The notes under the pieces: model-generated
What the model was told of the DNA's origin: nothing
Database searches by the model: none
The model's input: the letters and a program-made list of their open reading frames with translations, nothing else
Part shown: positions 58,635-64,000 of the stretch, piece by piece
Position numbering within the stretch: the first letter of the stretch is position 1
How the letters are laid out: each line of letters starts with the position of its first letter
Made by a program: the position numbers and the translations under genes
Assembly: GCF_964656455.1 (NCBI RefSeq)
Contig: NC_135712.1
Span: 95,890,294 to 95,954,293 of the forward strand
DNA: 64,000 nt
From: Halichoerus grypus
Lineage: Eukaryota > Chordata > Mammalia > Carnivora > Phocidae
Reading direction: 5' to 3'

Positions 58635-60290
58635 GTAGGAAAATACCATTTGGCTCTCAGGGAATTTACTCAGTGAAGAGATATAAATTAGTTTTTCAGA
58701 TCTTGTATTCCCTTCTATACTTAAGAACCTACTATTATTATTTTAACAACTGCATATTACTGGATTTTGATTAATTTTTATGGTTTAATCTGTAGCTTTC
58801 ATTATTCAGATATATTTTATTTTTCATCTGCAAGATGATTTTTAAGAATTCACCTTGAGTAGAATCTTTCTAAATTGAATTTTTTTTTACAGTTCAATTC
58901 TGGTTTCAAGTATGTGAAATACAACTATGTAGTTTTATATTAGGGTGAAAACTAAGTTATTTGATGTAACAAAGGACAGACTTTTTTCTGCCTTTTTATT
59001 ATATCACATTTATTTAATAGTGTTTATGTTTTGCTTGGATAATGATTATTATTCATATACTATTGATTCCATGTGTGAAGATACCCAAGAAAAAATGCTT
59101 TCAGGTTTCCCAGCTGTAGAATTGCTTTATCTTTACTGTGTATTATAAAATAAAACATTATATTTAAAATTAGAACCAGATGAGTGACTTTATGTAAGGA
59201 AAGCTGTTTTGTTTCTGGATTGTTTAGTACAAGATCTGTGACTTTGTAAGTTTTAACTTATATAGCTTTTTCTCTCCCAGTTATTGAAGTATAATATATT
59301 AAAAATGCTGACTCTGTGATTATGGACTTATTTATTCAATAGCAATTATTTACTGCCTCCTTTGTCCCATAGTGCATTATCCTTGTTCTCAAGGAGATCC
59401 TCATCTAATGTGAAAGATGATGCACATATGAGAATAGGAAAAGTCAGTATGTCATTTTGGTCATAACCATTTAGTGTATGAACCATCTGTGTTTGGGAAA
59501 AAGCACTTTAGTTCTGCAAATAGTTGAAAGTATTCTAGATGTCTTTGTAAGGAAAAAATGATGAATAAATCATAATGCCAGGCCCCACGAACCTCATAAT
59601 TGAGTCAGATGTGAAAGCATGGGGTTTAGGGAGCTCTAGAAGGTGGGCGTAAAAAGTGAGCCAGAGCAGGAGGGAATACCAGAGTTCAGAGTCTTGACTC
59701 TTTCACTGTGGGAATGGAATTCCCTGACAGCTTTTGAGCAGGAAGATAGAAAGATTAAGGTGATGATTTATGATGGCTGATCTTGTTTAAATATCCAGTG
59801 CATTAGGAGTTTATAAACAGAGGATAGAACAAATGATATTGAAACTATTTTCAACATGTCCCACATCAATAAAGAATGTATTTTGATCATGGACTTTTCT
59901 ATACATGAACTTTTATTTATAAATAGAATTTATTTATGTACATGATAGTTTACTAATATATCATGTGTGTTGAAAAACAAATTGTGAACATTATTTAAGG
60001 ATGACATAAACTTCATTTCTACTTTCTGGTCTTTTCCTGAGCTCCCTTGGGCATGCATACATGCTACTTTGGAGGCCCCTAGTATAGAGGCAGAGAGACT
60101 ATTTAGAAGACTCGCCAAAGAATCCAGAGGTCAAATGATAAGAGTCTGAATTAGAATGTAGCAGAAGAAATATAAAGAAAACTATGGAACCAAAAAAACA
60201 GTGAGAAAGGAAAGGAAGAAGTCAAATGTATAACTGATATTAGGCTGGATTGATTGACAAGGAGGTAGAATAAAGAAGGAAGCTGAAAAA
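58635..60290. other. Intron sequence, mostly unassigned
   Basis: No further coding exon is recognised. An old repeat may lie at 59,570-59,780. The short frames do not fit the gene. Confidence 0.4.
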
Positions 60291-60307
60291 AAATTGGGAT
60301 TTAGAAA

Positions 60308-60519
60308 TCCCTCCCTCCCTCCTTCTTTCCTTTTTTCCTTCCTTCCTTTCTTCCTTCCTCTCCTTTTCCCAGCTTTGCTGAGGTAATTGACAATTAAAAT
60401 TTTAAGATATTTTAAAATGTACAGCATGATGTTTTGATGTATATATACATTGTGAAAAGATTTCACCCATAGGGTTAATTAACATATCCGCACCTCACGT
60501 ATTTACCTGTCTGTCTTTT

Positions 60520-60557
<38 letters not shown>

Positions 60558-60620
60558 TTTCTTTCTTTCTTTCTTTCATCTGTCTGCTTTTCCTTTTCTT
60601 TTCTTTTTTCTTTTCTTTCA
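60308..60620. repeat. Polypyrimidine blocks flanking an old L1 3'UTR piece
   Basis: A (CCTT)n-type block at 60,308-60,370 and a (CTTT)n block at about 60,517-60,620 flank L1 3'UTR-like text: 'ttgctgaggtaattgacaatt', 'gatgttttgatgtatatataca', 'acatatccgcacctcacgtat'. All of it is in the intron after the third coding exon. Confidence 0.7.
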
Positions 60621-60829
60621 CATTTAAGTTCTACCTAGCACATTTTGAAGATTTAGAGTTTTGTTTGACTTCTTATGTGTTCGTTGAAGCCAAGAGAGTA
60701 AATGTGCTTCCTAAGAATTTATAAAAAGGGAAAGAAAGGTATAAAGGATAAAGCTCAGAAAGGGCAGGTGTGAGGGATAAAGCTCAAGGAATATGGAGGT
60801 AAAAGAGAACTTTAATATTGATAATCACT

Positions 60830-61015
60830 ATCTATTTTATACCAGTCAACAGTTTAGCTGCTTTTCCTGTTTTTTCTCATTAAGTGCTTATATCACTCTT
60901 AAGAGACAGTTGTTATTTTTCCAATTCCCACAGATGAAGTAATTTAACATCAGAGAAGTTCACTTGCTCAAGGTCAAGTGTCAGGGCCAGATTTGGAATG
61001 CAGGCTTTCAAGCTG
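60830..61015 (-). repeat. MIR fragment
   Basis: Worn reverse-strand MIR order: 'ccacagatgaagtaatttaac', 'ttcacttgctcaaggtcaag', 'gccagatttggaatgcaggc'. Confidence 0.6.
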
Positions 61016-61147
61016 GTTCTCAGGTGATTTGCCAGCTTTTCAGTAAAGGGAGCCTGAGAAGAGGAAGAGTGGTAGCTGTAGGATCAAAGTAATGTAATTT
61101 CATAGAAAACGAAAGTAAAGGCGAAGGTGTTTTGACTATGATTTTAG

Positions 61148-61372
61148 ACCAGTGTTTCTCAACAGGGGTTAGTTTTGCCCCCAGGAGACATTTGGCAATG
61201 TCTGGAGACATTTTTAGTTATCACCACCAAGAGGGTTTTGGGTTTTGGTTAATGATAGATAGTGGCTACAGGCCAGGAATGCTGCTATGCATCCTACAAC
61301 ATACTGGACAGCCTCCCCACCAAAGAATTATTTGGCTTAAAATGTCAATGGTATCAAGGTCAAGAAACCCTA
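61148..61372 (+). mobile_element. Short hAT-type non-autonomous DNA transposon
   Basis: Runs from 'cagtgtttctcaacaggggtt' through 'gccccc aggagacatttgg', 'caatgtctggagacattttta' and 'gaatgctgctatgcatcctac' to 'aggtcaagaaaccctatg'. These are the terminal and internal words of a MER-class hAT element; I leave the exact family open. Confidence 0.7.
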
Positions 61373-61761
61373 TGTTAAGTCTATATTGATTAAAATCCGG
61401 ACTCATTTCATTAGCTCTGTGATTTTAGGCAAGTCACTTAACTTTTCTGAGCTTCTGTTACCATATTTGTAAACATACAAAACAATACTTGCTTATTACT
61501 TTATATAGAGTTTTAAGCAATGTTAAGATTTTACGTGTGAAACCAATTGTAACATTGGCTGAAAATCACATTAAAATATTTTTGGAGAATGAGAATTTTT
61601 AAAAAAACACTGAATTTGATTTGATGTTAGATGGAAAAATGTTATCAAGTGGTTACAGAAAGAAAGGTGGGTGGCAGTGAGTAAAGTCTAATGTTGCAGG
61701 GAGCATGAGAACGGTAGGTGACCTCTCAAGGATTTAACAGGATCAAGGAAAGACTTTATTA

Positions 61762-62066
61762 CAGTTGACCCTTGAACAACACAGATTTGAACTGTTCAGG
61801 TCCACTTAATATGCAGATTTTTTTCAATAAATGTATGTACTATAAATGTATTTTTTCTTCCTTATGACTTTCTTAATACCATTTTCTTTTCCCTAGCTTA
61901 CTTTATTGTAAGAATACAGCATATAAGACATATAACATACAAAATATGTGTTAATCAACTGTTTATGTTATTTGTAAGACTTCCAGTCAACAGTAGGCTA
62001 TCAGTAGTTAAGTTTTTCGGGGTCAAAATCGGTGCACCAACCCCCATATTGTTCAAGAGTCAACTG
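61762..62066 (-). mobile_element. Tigger-like non-autonomous DNA transposon, complete, TA duplication
   Basis: Same family as 52,628-52,956, inverted: CAGTTGACCCTTGAACAAC at the left and 'ttgttcaagagtcaactg' at the right. A TA dinucleotide flanks it on both sides (61,760-61,761; 62,067-62,068), as expected for Tc1/mariner-pogo insertion. It lies in the intron after the third coding exon. Confidence 0.83.
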
Positions 62067-62069
62067 TAT

Positions 62070-64000
62070 ATTGTTTATTAGAATCAGAAACATGTGAGCC
62101 AGTTTGTAGCTAAGGGATGGACTCACTAATGGAGGAAAGATAGAAGATGCCAATGAGAGAGATGCCAGTTGCTGGGTGTAGTCTTTGAAGAGATGGATCC
62201 TTAAGAAGGCCTTGACCAATGGAAGGAAGACACACTGTATCTGATAAGAAAGATGGAAGAGAAAACAGGTGGCAGTAAAGGTAAAATTTTAGAGGTTGCA
62301 TTTGACAGGAGGTGAGGCAGAAAGCCGTGGAAAGATTTTAATGGGAAGACCTCAACATTCATAGTAAATTTGAAGGCAGGATCATCTGCTCACAATAAGG
62401 AGGGGAAATGGGGTGAATGTGAGTCTTTTGGAATGGAGAAAGTTTGAAGTAGCCACTGTGGGAGTCATGATTGAGGTTTAGCACGAAATGAATAAGTAGA
62501 CTGCTGAAGAGCCATAGGAGAATGGATTTGTAGGGGACCCAGTCAGGATTATTTCATCACAATGCTAGGTAGATAGAGGTAGAGGTCTAAGAGGAAGGAG
62601 GTAAGGTGATCATGGTTAGCACTGAGAAGCTCTGAGTCTGGGCTTTTGAAGGTGTGGCCATTCAGATTGTTGCTTAGGTTTAAGGTTTGGTCATAATGGT
62701 CAGGTGCCTGAAGAGGTACTTAGATGTTCATAGTAGTCAGCGTGTTGGAGGATTTTCAGCATCAGGGTGTCAGGTGAACATGGACATTGCAGTCTCCACG
62801 ATCATCACCCAGAACTGTGATGGAGAGAAATACTGAGCAGATTGCTATAGTTCAGGTGGAAGAGGATCCCGGATATTGATAAAGGCAGTCAGTGGATGGT
62901 GAGGACCTTCAGTAGAGGCATCTTTGCTGAACGATGAGATCAGAGCAATATTCTGGAAGCAGCACTGAGGAGCAAACGGGGAGAAAAATTTTCTTCTCTC
63001 CTGGTGAGTGCAAGGGAGTAGAAATGGAGCTAGTTCCTCTGGAGAGTTCTCTGGAAAAGGTTTTGTCTGAGGAAAGGTGGGTCCAGTTAATGTGAACTCT
63101 TGCAAGAGGTATTTTTAGGAAAGGTTTAAGGCATGGGATAAATGACTATTTAATAAGGATTCTATGGACTAGCAGGGAACCAGGATAGAAGGACAAGCGG
63201 TAGAAAATGGCGAAGGTTATATAGCTAATTGGATTAAGAATAAGAATATTTGGAAAGGTGGTTAATGGGAGGAGTGTGGGCCCAGCATGGCAGATTAGGG
63301 CATTTGTCAATGCCAAGGAGGCTGATCACAGCACAGTCTGACTCCGATGGCCCAGGTGATGTGTCTGTATGGTACAGCCACTAAGCTTCCCTGACCCCTG
63401 ATGGCACCTCTGCAGCATCCTCTGATGCTGAAGTGGGTTCATAAGGCATAGGCTTCAGGATATCACATCCCTGAGGTTTTGGATATACACGTATGTGCAT
63501 ATACATATATACACGTATGTGTGTGTGATGTGTGTATGGTCCAACCCTACCTGACCTTCAACTCTTTACCAATCAGATGAAAATCAGATTTAGGAGGAAA
63601 TTCTATCTGCCTAAAAATAGCAGCTAGCAGTTTGTTCACTGAAATATTTTTATGCAGTTTGAATCATTTGAAGTAAATATGGCCATATTTATAGAGCCGA
63701 AAAATATTTACGATAATAAAAGCAAATTATAAAATTTCCGTAATAGTGGGTTCAGTTTGCTTTGGCATAGCCATCCTGCCCAGCTAGCCTATAACCACAT
63801 TGATCATGTTGCAATTCAGATGTACCATTAAGGTAATAATATTGGATAATTTCATTATGAAAAAACGAGATTAAATTATCTGTAACTTGTATAACATTTT
63901 CAGTTTAAAAATTGAAGTGTGATTCACATCAAAATTGATTATTTCAATCCTATTTTCTTTTCTGCTGTGTTTGGTACATAGCATCTGAACAGCTACTCAA
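62070..64000. other. Intron sequence to the window edge, nothing firm
   Basis: No coding exon in a fitting phase is seen. A purine-rich stretch at 62,100-63,250 may contain an old repeat. An imperfect direct repeat of TACACGTATGTG with TA/TG steps stands at 63,487-63,535. Confidence 0.4.

Noticed and set aside
63841..63935. Possible next ZBBX exon after 'ataacattttcag'
   Set aside because: The acceptor-like tract is followed in phase 0 by TTT AAA AAT TGA, a stop within four codons.
1..64000. CRISPR arrays, operons, bacterial or phage genes
   Set aside because: Composition, SINEs, L1s and spliced exons show mammalian nuclear DNA; the tandem repeats are microsatellites.

Overview
The window is nuclear DNA of a carnivoran mammal, most likely a caniform of the arctoid group (bear, panda, seal or mustelid type). 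It carries about twenty copies of the tRNA-Lys-derived CAN-SINE, whose head reads GGGGCGCCTGGGTGGCTCAG and whose tail is (TC)n followed by AATAAA-rich sequence. The copies resemble the arctoid consensus rather than the young dog or the cat subfamilies. There are no bacterial-type genes. The short open reading frames are nearly all chance frames or run through repeats.

Positions 1 to about 44,280 are a gene-poor intergenic stretch. It holds CAN-SINEs, L1 fragments of several ages, MIR and L2-type fossils, a MER5A element and microsatellites. The main structures are a short L1 with a 5' inversion at 37-554, a long antisense old L1 at about 17.6-20.5 kb broken by three SINEs, and a sense old L1 at about 31.4-36.9 kb. 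That second L1 contains two younger L1 insertions.

At about 44.3 kb there is a CpG-rich promoter with a consensus CTCF site, two RFX X-box-like sites and a probable non-coding first exon ending at a CAG|GTGGGT donor. Coding exons on the + strand follow at 51,663-51,796 (start codon 51,729), 56,188-56,301 and 58,544-58,634. Their phases fit, giving 91 codons with no stop. I recognise the predicted protein as the N-terminus of ZBBX (zinc finger B-box domain containing), a gene linked to motile-cilia expression. The B-box and the rest of the protein lie beyond the right edge. The gene desert upstream and the ciliary X-box motifs agree with this assignment, which rests on recall of the family and not on a search.

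The most unusual structure is a CAN-SINE at about 18.42-18.71 kb split by a 130-bp copy of the sequence at 20,239-20,368. The two copies differ at one base, which looks like a recent templated insertion. Other points are an AT-rich inverted repeat of two 63-nt arms inside an L1 3'UTR, an internally deleted L1 inserted in an older L1, a tandem donor (GTAGGT) at ZBBX coding exon 2 whose second use would create an immediate stop, and two diverged copies of an unidentified unit about 570 bp apart at 4.3-5.3 kb.
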